A DNA stretch of 64,000 nucleotides from BQJU01 sp965229635 (GCA_965229635.1 OZ245894.1:3038001-3102000), one strand, 5' to 3'. Positions 34,029 to 45,000 are shown, counted from the first letter of the stretch. A program made the numbers and translations. The notes: generated from the letters alone by a model not told the origin.

Positions 34029-34490
34029 TTAATCTATTTTGTTGATTTTCATTGCTTTATTGTTGAAAATAACTTCTTCTCCTTCACTTCTGTTTTGCAG
34101 CAATTGCCCGATTGGTGAGTTGATCGAAATGCAGAAGTAGGTGGTTTCATCAAGCTTCACTTTCCCCATTCCAATGGCGATAAAATAGGTGCCGGTATTG
34201 GTCTGTACCAAACTGCCGATTTCTACCTTATTGTAGCTTTTCTGGAGGTCAATTCTGGACAATTCACTTTTCAATTGCGCAGCTTGGGATAATTGCGCCC
34301 GACTCTTTTCCTCCTCCATTTGCATCATAGCGCGCCCGGTTTCGTATTTATCACCCACACTGCTCTTGGTTTCATTATTTCTGGATTCTTCAATAGAAGC
34401 CAGTGTTTGCTGAATGGTAGCAATATTCTTTTCGACATTGTCTACACAAGCCTCAAAAAGCCGTTGCTTCAACCGTTGAAATTCAGTCAT
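34029..34490 (-). CDS. GreA/GreB-like protein
   Basis: A 153-residue protein. The N-terminal ~95 residues form a coiled coil (EKNIATIQQTLASIEESRNN, with ETKSSVGDKYETGRAMMQ), and the C-terminal ~55 residues resemble the FKBP-like domain of GreA/GreB (SPIGQLLQNRSEGEEVIF). The coiled-coil tip lacks the acidic DD/ExxE pair I would expect for transcript cleavage, so it may instead compete for the RNA polymerase secondary channel. Databases often mislabel this group as 3-oxoacyl-ACP synthase. Stops two bases from the convergent LytTR gene. Confidence 0.8.
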   Translation of the reverse strand: MTEFQRLKQRLFEACVDNVEKNIATIQQTLASIEESRNNETKSSVGDKYETGRAMMQMEEEKSRAQLSQAAQLKSELSRIDLQKSYNKVEIGSLVQTNTGTYFIAIGMGKVKLDETTYFCISINSPIGQLLQNRSEGEEVIFNNKAMKINKID

Positions 34491-34591
34491 TCAAGTCTAT
34501 TGTTTCCCCAAAAATAATACATCTTCCTCGACCGACGAAGCTTTAGCGAAGTCGGTTCAACCATCTCCCCCGTCTCTTCCGTCTCCCCCTC

Positions 34592-35041
34592 TCAATTGTC
34601 TCCCCCTCTCAACTCTCTCCGCATTTCCGCTCTCCGCATGGGCATCCCATCAATGATGGCAAAGAGCTTTTCAGTGGTCAGCAGTTCGGTTTGGGTAAGT
34701 TTGGTGCCGCCGTCCAGTCCAATGAGTTGTATTTCAAAAGTAGCGTCAGTTTGCTTGCGTTTTTGATAAAGTTGGTCATGGTTTTTCCAGACTCCCAGGG
34801 GTTGGTAGCCGGTTCTGCACTGTTTGGGCGTTATTTGGTACACGACCAGTTTGCGTTCCTGCATCCCTGCGGCTTCCGCCTGAAAGACTTTGAGTTGCTG
34901 GATATAAAGCTCATCGGAAGGATCATCAACTAAAATGAGCAGCAGGCGATCTTCCCAGCGGTGTTTGTCCAGATCTTGTGCGTAGATTTGAATGCTCATA
35001 AATACCAGTGATAGGACGAGTAGTTTTTTTAACGACTTCAT
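34592..35041 (-). CDS. DUF4174 exported protein
   Basis: A 149-residue protein with a signal peptide (1-21, ending YAQD). The remainder fits DUF4174, a thioredoxin-like family without the CxxC pair: HRWEDRLLLILVDD at the first strand, QLIGLDGGTKLTQ, and AIIDGMPMRRAEM at the C-terminus. The function is unknown. It ends with a low-complexity GC-rich stretch at 34560-34600. Confidence 0.83.
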   Translation of the reverse strand: MKSLKKLLVLSLVFMSIQIYAQDLDKHRWEDRLLLILVDDPSDELYIQQLKVFQAEAAGMQERKLVVYQITPKQCRTGYQPLGVWKNHDQLYQKRKQTDATFEIQLIGLDGGTKLTQTELLTTEKLFAIIDGMPMRRAEMRRELRGGDN

Positions 35042-35200
35042 TTTAGTGTAACGGGAGAAAGGGAAAAGAGTTCTGAAGATTTAGCCATTGCTGCCGTACC
35101 CGGTAAATTGTCCCACAGAAAATCATACTTTCATTTATCCAGTATATCTTCTTCATATAATTATAGCCATATTCGAATCTGATCTTGTCTCTCTTCATTC

Positions 35201-35590
35201 TTATTCTGCCTGGTTGAAACGAGTGAATTTATACAGGGTTTTCAGGCTTTTATTTTTTAATCTTAATTCATTGTCATTGAGGCTATATTGATAGATGACC
35301 TGGCTTGCTTGGGGATGACCGTTGATAGAGATTTTCGGTTGCAGACTAAATCCAGATTTAATGGGCTGTAGAAATAATAGGCTGTTTTTAATGGTAATTA
35401 TTTTGAAGCTTTCATTGTCGAATTTATCTTGCTTGATAAACTGAATTAAGGAATCTGGACTGATGACAATCTCTTGGATATCTTTATTTCCTTCAACTTC
35501 CCACCTGCCCGCGAGCGTATGTATGTCTGCTGGATTTTCCTTGCAGCCACTTGCTATGTTCAATATGAATAAGAGCAGGAAATATTTCAA
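35201..35590 (-). CDS. Putative lipoprotein, lipocalin-like size
   Basis: A 129-residue protein with a clear lipobox (ASGC, Cys16). GRWEVEGNKDIQEIVISPDS and ELRLKNKSLKTLYKFTR are typical of small lipocalin-like beta-barrel lipoproteins in Bacteroidota, but the family is not certain. Codon use is AT-rich. It is divergent from the outer-membrane protein gene at 35681. Confidence 0.72.
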   Translation of the reverse strand: MKYFLLLFILNIASGCKENPADIHTLAGRWEVEGNKDIQEIVISPDSLIQFIKQDKFDNESFKIITIKNSLLFLQPIKSGFSLQPKISINGHPQASQVIYQYSLNDNELRLKNKSLKTLYKFTRFNQAE

Positions 35591-35680
35591 ACTTTTGGAA
35601 AAAATTAATATTTGTTAAAAAGTGGTTACCCGACCAAGAATTGTCGAATTTATCGTTTTCCTTTTGGAAAATAAAATAAT

Positions 35681-36379
35681 ATGAAAAAATACGCACTCTA
35701 TTTACTCTTGTTTTTTATTTCAAACGTCGGTTTTACGCAAGCTACAGCGCTCAAAAAAAATGAATTAGGGATTGACCTTTTGCCCTTGATTATTTGGGCC
35801 GGAGGTGGCGATACCGAATATGACGCTTTGGAAGTCATCTACCGCGAGGCTTTGCCCAAAGGGGACTTGCGGTTCAAGCTAAACGTCAACAAACGCAATT
35901 TTTTTGGAAAAGACATAGTGAAAGGCAAGACGCTGGAAAGTACTTCGCCGGAAAGCTTTCGTTCGCTGCAAACCAGTTATGAGCCGAGTATCAGCTACCT
36001 GTTTAGTGTAGGCTTGTCCCGAAACTCCACCAATCCAAAACTCCCGCTCTACATTGGAATAGATGCCAATTTTGGTATGCTTCGCGCAATGACCAATACC
36101 TACATTAAAGAGACCTTTCTGACCGAGGAAAACCGTTTGTCGATTGGCCGGCAAAGCAACAACCTGATTTTAGTGGGGGCAACTCCCTTTCTGGGCTTCA
36201 AGAAAAACCTGACCGACCGGCTTGTTTTTGGCATCGAATTTGGCGTAGACCTCAACTACGTGACCGGTGATCTAAAATATTATGATGAACAGGAAACACC
36301 ATTGACCGAGCGCATCAGTCAATCCGATTTTTCTTTAAAGAAAATTATTAATGATGTGACGTTGATGTTTCGGATATGA
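35681..36379 (+). CDS. Outer-membrane beta-barrel-like hypothetical protein
   Basis: A 232-residue protein with a signal peptide (1-20, ending GFTQ) and alternating strands through to the end (RFKLNVNKRNFFG, PSISYLFSVGLSRNS, YIGIDANFGMLRAM, LVFGIEFGVDLNYVTG, terminal VTLMFRI). This pattern fits an eight-stranded outer-membrane barrel. No family recognised. Confidence 0.75.
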   Translation: MKKYALYLLLFFISNVGFTQATALKKNELGIDLLPLIIWAGGGDTEYDALEVIYREALPKGDLRFKLNVNKRNFFGKDIVKGKTLESTSPESFRSLQTSYEPSISYLFSVGLSRNSTNPKLPLYIGIDANFGMLRAMTNTYIKETFLTEENRLSIGRQSNNLILVGATPFLGFKKNLTDRLVFGIEFGVDLNYVTGDLKYYDEQETPLTERISQSDFSLKKIINDVTLMFRI

Positions 36380-36479
36380 GAGAAAAGATTTTGCAGGTTT
36401 CAATGAAAAGACGGATATTTATACATAATATGGTTTGCCATTTTTGTAAGTAGTTGATTTCAAAGTAAATAAGTGTCTG

Positions 36480-36725
36480 ATGACTTATCATATCAATGTG
36501 AAAAGTGCTAACGTCAAGGAATTTCTCCAAATAATCTACTCTCTTAGAAGTCTTGGGGTCATAGAATCATTTAGTTCATCTAAAGACTTGATACAGGAGG
36601 AGGGAACGGTTGATGAATTGACACTTTTGAACATTCTTGAAAACTCACAAAAAGAAATTCGTGAGGGGAAGTCCTTTTCGCTGGAAGATGTGAAGCAACA
36701 GATTGAAACGTGGAAGAAAAGGTAA
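36480..36725 (+). CDS. Small antitoxin-like protein
   Basis: An 81-residue protein. The C-terminal half (LLNILENSQKEIREGKSF then SLEDVKQQIETWKKR) is like the toxin-binding tail of small type II antitoxins (RelB/addiction-module component type). The ~100 bases downstream contain no toxin gene on the plus strand, so it would be an orphan or regulate something else. Low to moderate confidence in function, fair in gene reality. Confidence 0.6.
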   Translation: MTYHINVKSANVKEFLQIIYSLRSLGVIESFSSSKDLIQEEGTVDELTLLNILENSQKEIREGKSFSLEDVKQQIETWKKR

Positions 36726-36778
36726 TAAATATATTAGCTATCATTCATTCAAAAATGGGTGATTCTACCATTTCAGAG

Positions 36779-39700
36779 TTATTGTAAATCTGCTTGCAAT
36801 AATTCCACCAACCTCCCCCCATCCGGATGCGATATACCAAACTGCATCTCAAAATACTCTAAATCTCCCTGTACCGCCTCCCCATAGTTCTCATACCAGT
36901 CGATCTGAGGAGTAGGGCGATCTTTGTAGGTTTCCGCCAAGGCTGCGGCCTGATCATATTGGTTCGTATACAACAGGGCAAGTGTTTTTAACACCAGCAA
37001 GTAGTCAAGCTCGGCATGAGTCAGGCCCTCTTCGAATGCAGTAAGGGCTTCGGCAAAGCGCTGGTGGATGAGTAGTTGTTCTCCTTTCTGGCGGTATACT
37101 TCAGCGATGTGTTGCGGAATTTGGTTGGTACTATCCCCTTGAAACAGCTTTTGTGCCTCTTGATAATATTCAATCGCCTGATCAAAGAATGCTAACTTTT
37201 CCTGTATGGTATATTCATTTTTCCCGGCCTGTTCTAAGCATACCTCTGCTTCTTTCAGGTACTGGTTCGGATTGCTTTTGGCCAGAATGTTAAAGTATTG
37301 TTTTGGAATTTTTTCTTCAGTTACCGAAAAGGATAATTCAGCAAAGGGCGCAATATTTGTAGAGGTCAGGACCTGTTGAGGATTGATCCGCTCTCCCAGT
37401 GCGGCTAATAGTTCCCCAGAGTTACTCCAAATATGACCAATATTGTTATGGCTACCGGTGACCAAAATATTTCCGTCACTGGAGTAGTCCACGGAATACA
37501 CCCCATTTTGATGAGGAATACTCCGTGAAATTTTGCCGTCGTTGCCCCATATTTTTAGGGTTTGATCCCAACTGGCAGTGGCAATTTGCTCTTGTTGAGG
37601 ATGTACGGCAATCCAGTAGTTTTCTTCTGTATGACCAAGGAAACTTGCCAACAATTGCCCATCCAGACTCCATTTTCTTACAGGATATTCGCGGGCTGTG
37701 GTGTACAGTGCTTGCCCGTCATTGCTGTACGCTACCTTGAATACCACAGGGGCCGTTTCAACAGAAAAGCTGTCAATTAAGCTACCATCCCAATCCCAGA
37801 GGGCTACCAGATTGCTTTGCACGGTGGCAAACTGATGCTCTTGGGGATGTATAGCCAGTCCATTGATAGCCCTGCCATCTGGATTGGACGACCATTTCTT
37901 GATCAACTTACCGCTTTGATCGTGCAGAAAAATAGTCCCATCCGAAGCGGTTGCAATAATCCATTTTCGATTGGCGGTTGCTCTGGCAAAGGTTAGGTTG
38001 ACTTCATGTGGAATAGTGAGCAATGGCTGACCTTGATAGTCCCAGATTCGGGCAGTGCCATCCCGGCTTGCGGTGATGATTTCCTGCTTGTCTTTGATAA
38101 AAAAGGCGGTTTGCACAACATTGGTATGCCCGGCCATATCCGCCTTCCACTGTCCTTGCATATTCCAAATCTTGGCGGTAAAGTCCTTACTGGCAGTAAC
38201 GATAAGCTGGTCATCATCACTAATGTCAACACAATAGATGAAATCCTGATGGCGGTGACGTTGGATATCCAGATTGAAACCGACATCCCAGAGCTTGGCG
38301 GTAAAATCAAAGCCTCCGGTGGCAATGGAGGCGCCATCGGGTGAAATTTTGGCGAAGTTCAACCGTTTTCGATGGCCGGTGAGGGTCAGCACTTCTTCTC
38401 CGAGCGGGGTCCATACTTTTGCCGTGGCATCTTCAGAGGCGGTCAGCAAATATTCTCCATCAGGAAAATATTCAATATCCGTAACCTGGCCTTTGTGCCC
38501 GGCAAAAGACCGGATTTTTTGACCATTGATGTCCCAGATAGTTGCGGTATTGTTGCTATTGGCAAAAGCCAATACCTTCCCATCTGGGGAGAACGCCCCC
38601 GCTGTGATGGCAATTCCTTCATCCTGAAAAATGCGAAGCAACTGGCCCCGGTTATTCCACAATCTGGCGGTGCCATCCATGCTGGTGGTCAATATCTGTT
38701 GGCCATTCTGGCTCACCGCGATATCCGTTATTTCTGCTTGATGGCCAATCATGGTGGCTATTTGGTTTCCCTGGTTATCCCAAATAATGGCCGACCGGTC
38801 TTTGCTGCCGGTAATCAGATAAGGAGACCCCGAGATATGGGCCAGGCAGGTGATGGGTTCCTGATGAGCTTTCCATTCTCGGACCAAGGTGCCACTTGGG
38901 GTATCCCAAATTTTTATCATGCCATCTACTCCAGCGGAATACAATTCCCTTTCATCGGTAGAGAAACCTACTGCCCTAACGGGGCCATCGTGTCCAGGAT
39001 GGTTGGCTCCGGAAAGTTTACCGAGAAATTGATGAACAACATTGCCGAAACTATCCCAAAGAACCACCTTTTGATCATGACTGGCAGTGGCTACATACTT
39101 ACCCGTTGGACTAAAGGCGGCATCGTTAACTTCAAAGTTATGAGCACCAAGTACCTTCTGGTAAAAGCTGGTTTGAGGTGAGTTGACAATACGTCCTAGA
39201 ATCTGAATCACCTCCTGGTTTTGCGAATCGATTTGCAAGGCTGCTTCTACTACTCTGGAAGCTAAAGTATGGTCGTAACTATATATTTCCCAGGCTCTGG
39301 CGGCCAATGCGGCGGCCGTTGCCCTGCGTTCGTTGGCTTCCGCTGTCTTTCGGGCGCTTTCTGCATCCTGGTATTTTAATAAGGCAAAGATACCGGCAAC
39401 GGTGGCCAGTGCAAACAATGTAAATCCCAGCAGGGCAATAATCCGGTTGCGCCGGCGGGCTTGCTGGGCTTTTTTTCGTTCCTCTCGCTCCAGTTCAAGT
39501 TCCTGGGCAATGCGCTCGCGTTCTTCTTCCTCATGTCGTCTCAATAAAGAACGGCGTACGGGTTCGACCAGGGTGTCGTGGCTGAGCTCGTAGATTTTCC
39601 CCAAATGAATATTTTCTACCCGAATCAGGCGGCTGGCCAGGAGTTGGTCCAATAGTTGCTGGCTTACGCCAAATCGGCTTTCTTCGGCTCCGGCGGCTAC

Positions 39701-40771
39701 CGGCACCCGATTCTCGTTGACGATAAGTCCTTCCTCAATAAAACGTCGGGCAATGAGCTGGTCTTCCGGAGCCAATTGCGCCAGTTGTCGTTCGTAATAA
39801 TTGTGCAAAATATCCTGGATGCCTTTTTCCCCGCCAAAATCTGCTTCCCGAATGGTGGTCAACTCAGGATTCTGGGCGACCTTGTTTTCCAGGTATTGGC
39901 AAAGCAATTGCAGCTGGAAGGATTCAATCTCCTGATCGTCATTGCTCAAGCCGTTCAGGATAGACTGCAGGGCGCTGGATTCAAAGGTAAAGGGAGTAGT
40001 AGTAAATTCCTTATCGTCACTGGCCGCAGGCTCCACAATGGCGGCTCTCGCCTGTCGCTGGTTGAGCGGATGCAGCTCGTAGAGGTTGACCAGCATATTG
40101 GGCAGATGGCTGGTAAACTGGTCAAGCAAACTCAAACGGTCCGACCGGATAATGAGTAATATTTTGGTGGAAACCGGTCGCAATAGAAGTCGTCGGTCAT
40201 CGGCACTTAGCTCAGAAGATCCCTTCAATTGTTCTGCTCTGACAGCTTTGCGTAGGGCCGTTGGCACCTCGGTATGTAGCAATTCGGCCAAAGCCGTTTT
40301 AAAAGCGCCGATCTCCCTTCCCGGATAGGTGAATAATTCTTCAAACTGATCAAAAACGAGTAGGAGTGGGGCTTCGTTATTTTCTTGCAACTGGTGGTTT
40401 TTACAGCGCAACCACAAGCTATCCTCCCCTGGCATAAAATGCCGTAACCAGGGATGGAAATCGACCGTAGAAATCTGATCTTTTAGCACTTCAACCGGCG
40501 CCAGACTTTCCTCTTGCTGAAAGGCACCAAAGCGAACTTCCTTTACGGAAAGTTTTTCGGCAGGATCAAGATCCAATTGTTGTAGTTGTGGTAAAATGCC
40601 CGCGTTGATCAATGAGCTTTTACCGAGCCCGGATTTTCCATGTAGAACGACCATCTGCTCAAGTCGAATCAACCGCAAAAGATGCCGGATGTCTTCATCA
40701 CGCCCGTGAAAAATGGTGGCGTCTTCTGCCTGAAAGGCCTGTGTGCCGGGGTATCTGTATTGACCTTTCAT
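36779..40771 (-). CDS. STAND NTPase with WD40 and TPR repeats
   Basis: A 1330-residue protein. The nSTAND-type NTPase (about 5-400) has Walker A HGKSGLGKSS at 44-53 and Walker B LLLVFDQFEELF at 136-147, with a winged-helix-like end ELSHDTLVEPV (395-405). A charged coiled coil (408-440) leads to one membrane helix (~442-466). WD40 repeats fill ~540-1160 (about 14 units, many with GHKGQVTDIEYFPDG-type sequence). A TPR-like C-terminus follows (~1170-1330). STAND proteins are NTP-driven switches in conflict systems; the WD40 propellers may bind the trigger. It starts one base after the SIR2-like stop. The membrane helix suggests it acts at the inner membrane. Confidence 0.92.
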   Translation of the reverse strand: MKGQYRYPGTQAFQAEDATIFHGRDEDIRHLLRLIRLEQMVVLHGKSGLGKSSLINAGILPQLQQLDLDPAEKLSVKEVRFGAFQQEESLAPVEVLKDQISTVDFHPWLRHFMPGEDSLWLRCKNHQLQENNEAPLLLVFDQFEELFTYPGREIGAFKTALAELLHTEVPTALRKAVRAEQLKGSSELSADDRRLLLRPVSTKILLIIRSDRLSLLDQFTSHLPNMLVNLYELHPLNQRQARAAIVEPAASDDKEFTTTPFTFESSALQSILNGLSNDDQEIESFQLQLLCQYLENKVAQNPELTTIREADFGGEKGIQDILHNYYERQLAQLAPEDQLIARRFIEEGLIVNENRVPVAAGAEESRFGVSQQLLDQLLASRLIRVENIHLGKIYELSHDTLVEPVRRSLLRRHEEEERERIAQELELEREERKKAQQARRRNRIIALLGFTLFALATVAGIFALLKYQDAESARKTAEANERRATAAALAARAWEIYSYDHTLASRVVEAALQIDSQNQEVIQILGRIVNSPQTSFYQKVLGAHNFEVNDAAFSPTGKYVATASHDQKVVLWDSFGNVVHQFLGKLSGANHPGHDGPVRAVGFSTDERELYSAGVDGMIKIWDTPSGTLVREWKAHQEPITCLAHISGSPYLITGSKDRSAIIWDNQGNQIATMIGHQAEITDIAVSQNGQQILTTSMDGTARLWNNRGQLLRIFQDEGIAITAGAFSPDGKVLAFANSNNTATIWDINGQKIRSFAGHKGQVTDIEYFPDGEYLLTASEDATAKVWTPLGEEVLTLTGHRKRLNFAKISPDGASIATGGFDFTAKLWDVGFNLDIQRHRHQDFIYCVDISDDDQLIVTASKDFTAKIWNMQGQWKADMAGHTNVVQTAFFIKDKQEIITASRDGTARIWDYQGQPLLTIPHEVNLTFARATANRKWIIATASDGTIFLHDQSGKLIKKWSSNPDGRAINGLAIHPQEHQFATVQSNLVALWDWDGSLIDSFSVETAPVVFKVAYSNDGQALYTTAREYPVRKWSLDGQLLASFLGHTEENYWIAVHPQQEQIATASWDQTLKIWGNDGKISRSIPHQNGVYSVDYSSDGNILVTGSHNNIGHIWSNSGELLAALGERINPQQVLTSTNIAPFAELSFSVTEEKIPKQYFNILAKSNPNQYLKEAEVCLEQAGKNEYTIQEKLAFFDQAIEYYQEAQKLFQGDSTNQIPQHIAEVYRQKGEQLLIHQRFAEALTAFEEGLTHAELDYLLVLKTLALLYTNQYDQAAALAETYKDRPTPQIDWYENYGEAVQGDLEYFEMQFGISHPDGGRLVELLQADLQ

Positions 40772-40772
40772 A

Positions 40773-41921
40773 TCAGCTGTATTGGTTGATCAATTCCAGT
40801 AAATCATTCATGATCCGGTTGCGTTGTACCGTGTAATCGCGGTAGTCTAGGATGCCCTTGGCGTCATCGCGTTTTAGCGAATGGTAGCGGGCCGATAACT
40901 GCACCAGGTGGTTGTTCAACTCGGTGGGCAATTCTCCTTTTTCCCCCTGCTTCAGCAACTGTGTAAGGGCCTGATCCATTTGGTCATTGCTGACCAGGCG
41001 TATCGTTTCGCGTTTGAGTGTTTCACTGATTTTATCGGAATGTCCGCCTTGTCCTGGTTTTATCAACAGATCGGCTTCGGCGCATTTTTCGTAGAGTTCT
41101 TCGATGAAATTTCGCGTATTCATTTGGGTGAAATTCATGTCAAACTCATTGATAAAAAAGGTCTCAATTTCCTGACTAGAGGGCGAATCCATGCCGTAGA
41201 CCAGCTTTACCTTTTCCTGAAGGTTCAACAGCCGCAGCAGCAATTTCAGGTACCAGGTGCCGTAGTTGAAACCGATAAAGACAAAACAGTTGGCGTCGAT
41301 AACCGTTTCCCGAACCACTTCGGGCAGGTGATAATTATTGAATATTTTTTGCACAAACTCAAATAGGTCATCGTACGACAGAATCATGGAGTCCTCATGG
41401 TCAATGCTGCCGAAGATATTGTAAACCAGCCGGTTCTGCAGAGTAGGGGTGAAGTTGAGAATGGCATCGTCCTTCTCTTTGTTGTAGTGCCGCTTATCGT
41501 AAAAGTGAAAATGGTGCGGCAAATTGAGTGCCTTCATCGCCCTAGAAATGAGGTCATCGGGGGAAAGGGAAAGAATCATGTGAAAGGGCAGCTGCACCAG
41601 TTTTTGGTGGACTTCGGTCAATGGCAAATCTTTATAAAACTCCACAATTGGATAAATGATATCCGACTTATAATCATCCTCCAAATGAAAAAAGCCATCT
41701 TCCTGGTAATATTCGATTTTGCGCAGGTCGTCTTCCTGTAACAGTTCTTTCAGGTCACGGTGTACATGCTCCTGTAGCGCCTGTTTGATCGGCACGGGTT
41801 CATCTTGAAAGGCCATTGGCACTTCCGGGCCAAGGAAGAGTACGGCCTTTTGTCTTTCCAGGCGGCGCATCAGGAGTTTCCAATTGATATTGGCAGTAGG
41901 TTTCTGTGAGGTTTCAGCCAT
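40773..41921 (-). CDS. SIR2-like protein with degraded active site and EAD-like C-terminus
   Basis: A 382-residue protein. Residues 20-290 have the SIR2-like NAD-binding fold (KAVLFLGPEVP at 25-35, SLSPDDLI at 117-124, YNIFGSI at 167-173, CFVFIGFNY at 212-220). In active SIR2 NADases the second motif is TNYD and the third holds a catalytic His (LHG). Here Asn is replaced (SPDD) and His is Phe, so hydrolysis by the usual mechanism is doubtful. Residues ~298-382 form a helical domain ending SARYHSLKRDDAKG, QRNRIMNDLL, similar to effector-associated domains that recruit STAND partners. It is one base upstream of the STAND gene. Confidence 0.85.
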   Translation of the reverse strand: MAETSQKPTANINWKLLMRRLERQKAVLFLGPEVPMAFQDEPVPIKQALQEHVHRDLKELLQEDDLRKIEYYQEDGFFHLEDDYKSDIIYPIVEFYKDLPLTEVHQKLVQLPFHMILSLSPDDLISRAMKALNLPHHFHFYDKRHYNKEKDDAILNFTPTLQNRLVYNIFGSIDHEDSMILSYDDLFEFVQKIFNNYHLPEVVRETVIDANCFVFIGFNYGTWYLKLLLRLLNLQEKVKLVYGMDSPSSQEIETFFINEFDMNFTQMNTRNFIEELYEKCAEADLLIKPGQGGHSDKISETLKRETIRLVSNDQMDQALTQLLKQGEKGELPTELNNHLVQLSARYHSLKRDDAKGILDYRDYTVQRNRIMNDLLELINQYS

Positions 41922-42027
41922 TTTGTGTTACGGGTAATGTGTTAATCCTCAATATAGTACAATTTTTTTAATGTTATAAAGTAGAGTCGAAGTCCAATAC
42001 TACTGAGGGCTTCGACTCCTTCGATGG

Positions 42028-45000
42028 TTATTTTTGCTGTTTCCGAACACTTTGCCAATCCGTGGTTGGATACTGCGCTTCTGATTTTTCTGCACCGAAA
42101 GCCTCCGGATGCAGGTAAGTGCCTTGTTTTTCCGCAGGTTTATCCACTTCCGCTTCAAACGGGTGGTTACGAGCGTAAGCATCCTGTCGCACTCCGGTCA
42201 CCTGCCAGCTGACCTCTATATTAGGCTGGTCAGTGCGGATGACAAATCGTTTGTCAGCAATCTTTTCGGCGATAATGGCTTGAGCAAAGACACCAATGAC
42301 AGTCAGTTGATACCGAAACTCCGTATTCAGTGCTTCAAAATATTCCGGTAATTGTACTGTAGCATAACCATTGGCATCGGTGGTCACCACCCCATCATAG
42401 ATGTTTTTGCGCTCAGGGCTTTCCACAGTGGAGTGATAGAGGTATTTCTCAGTCGGTGTCAAAGGGTGGTCGATGCGGAAGAACTTATCGGCAGCATTGA
42501 ATTGCGTAAGCATATCGATATTTCCGCTGATAAATACGTCCCCCTCAAAGTATCCGGCAAAGGTGGCACCTGCTTCTGATACCCTCAATGCGGCATTATC
42601 TCCAACATCATTACTCGCTCCCAGGAAAAGCCCGCCATACCTAGCTCCTTCATCTCCGTCAATTCCCGATAAGCCTACCACACCTGCCAGACCATCTTCG
42701 TAGGCTGTACCGATGGTACCGATTGAATTTCCCTGAAACCAGCCACCTACACCGGTATTAATTCCTCCATTCACTGAGCGTCCCAGCACTCCGGCGCCGG
42801 CCACTCCATTATTGCCGCCATTATCAGACTCTCCGTATAGTCCGGCTGGATAAGTTTCGTTGAAATCGTCCAATAAAAAGACGTCATTCGGTTCGTCAAA
42901 GATATAGTTTCGTTGTCCCATGGTTAATGCTCGGAAGCCATAAGAGTCTTCGGTTTCCCCAAGGTTGGTCAGATCAACCATCGATTGATTGGTGAAGTCT
43001 CCCCCCTTTTGCAATGGAAAGTTTAGCTGCAAATCATCAAAATCCCCACTCACATCTCCTTGTAGCTGCACCAGATCATACTCATCGGTGTCGCCATTGA
43101 TGACCATAAAATAGGAATTGCCACTTTGCGGCATACCCCCGATGGGCCGGCCCTTGATTCGCTGTAAGGTCATGTCGTTAAAATCGCCGGTCACATCTCC
43201 CTGGAGCTGAACGGGCTCGTATTGATCGGTGTCGCCGTTAAGTACAAAGAAGTAGGAATTGCCACTTTGTGGCATTCCACCAATAGGGCGTCCTTTGATT
43301 TTCTGTAAAGTCAGGTCATTGAAATCACCGGTAACATCACCATCCAATTGTACGGGCTCATACTGATCAGTGGCCCCATTGATGACCATAAAGTAGGAGT
43401 TTCCCGATTGCGGCATACCACCGATGGGGCGGCCACGCAGTGCATTGGCATTCCAGATATCCTCTTCATTCAGTGCTGAGATGACATTCCCATTAATGGA
43501 AATGCCAGTACCTGGTTCATAATTTAAGATGGCAGAGCTGTTCAATTCCCACTCAGAGCCATTCCATTGCATGATTGACCCAGAACCTGTTGCTCCCATA
43601 TCCGAAAAGTTGGACAGTCCGATCGCCCCGGTGGCAATCTGCAGATTGTCGAAGGTGCCTTCGACTTCTCCTCCGGCCTCAGTGGTGATCAATACATCGT
43701 TGTCGGGATTTACATCCACCAATCCAAGATTGGTCCACGCTCCCCCTTCTTTTTGATAGTAATGACCATCTGACTGAAAGTAGAAATCACCGTCATTACC
43801 CAGGCTGGGGTCGGGATCAGTACTTCCCGTCAGCCAGGTAGCTCCGTCTTCGCCGTTCTGGCCATTTTCGCCGGGTTCACCCGGCTCCCCAATCAGCGAC
43901 TCCGTGCTGACGCTATCTCCATCGCCGTAATTGATGGTTAGCGAACCATCGGGGTTTGTGGTGATTTCGGTAATACCAACACCATCTTCGCCATCCTCTC
44001 CATCGGCACCTGGCGGTCCCACAATTGGCTCGGTAGTGACGCTATTCCCATTTCCATAGCTGATGGTCAAAGAATTATCGGGGTTGGTAATGATTTCGGT
44101 GATGCCTGCACCGTCCTGACCATTTTCTCCCGGCTCTCCCATTAATGATTCAGTAGTGACACTATTTCCATCACCGTAGTTGATGGTCAAAGAACCATCG
44201 GGATTCATGATGATTTCGGTAATACCGACACCATCTTCGCCATCGGCACCTGGCGGTCCCAAAATTGGCTCGGTAGTGACGCTATTTCCATTGCCGTAAT
44301 TGATGGTCAAAGAGTTATCAGGATTGATCGTGATTTCGCTGATACCAGCACCGTCCTGGCCATTTTCGCCTGGTTCACCTGGCTCTCCCATCAGCGATTC
44401 TGTGGTAATACTGTTTCCATTGCCGTAGTTGATGGTAAGGGAACCATCGGGATTGGCAATGATTTCGGTGATGCCAATACCATCTTCGCCATCCGCTCCA
44501 TTTTCACCGGGCTCACCCGGCTCCCCGATCAAGGACGCTGTGGTAACACTGTTTCCATTTCCATAGTTGATGGTCAAAGAGCCATTGGCGTTAGGGATGA
44601 TTTCTGTAATCCCAATACCATCATCTCCGGCTGGTCCAATGGGGCCAGTCAGCGTATCCGTGGTGATACTTTCTCCATCTCCATAATTGATGGTTAGCGT
44701 TCCATCGGCATTATTGATGATCTCCGTGATACCGATTCCATCTTCACCTGGTTGGCCACTTAAATCTCCTGTTGTCAGGCTACTGCCATTGCCGTATTCG
44801 ATGGTGAGGGTGCCATTGCCATTATCCGTAATTTGCGTAATTCCCGCACCATCTGCTCCAGGTGTTCCTGCTGGTCCATTCAGGTTTCCCTGAAAGATCC
44901 AGGTGCCAGAAACCCGCTGAAAGAAATCACCGGTACTACTATTGAGAAACAAATCATCATCTTCGCCCAGGTCATTGGTGGGGTTGGTTGGTCCCACTAG

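Noticed and set aside
38372..39181. 269-codon plus-strand ORF
   Set aside because: Antisense to the WD40 repeats; repeated DNA gives long open frames by chance.
43850..44860. Regularly spaced repeats that look like a CRISPR array
   Set aside because: Units are ~120 bases, in frame and translate to Gly-x-y and beta motifs of one protein; no cas genes are near.
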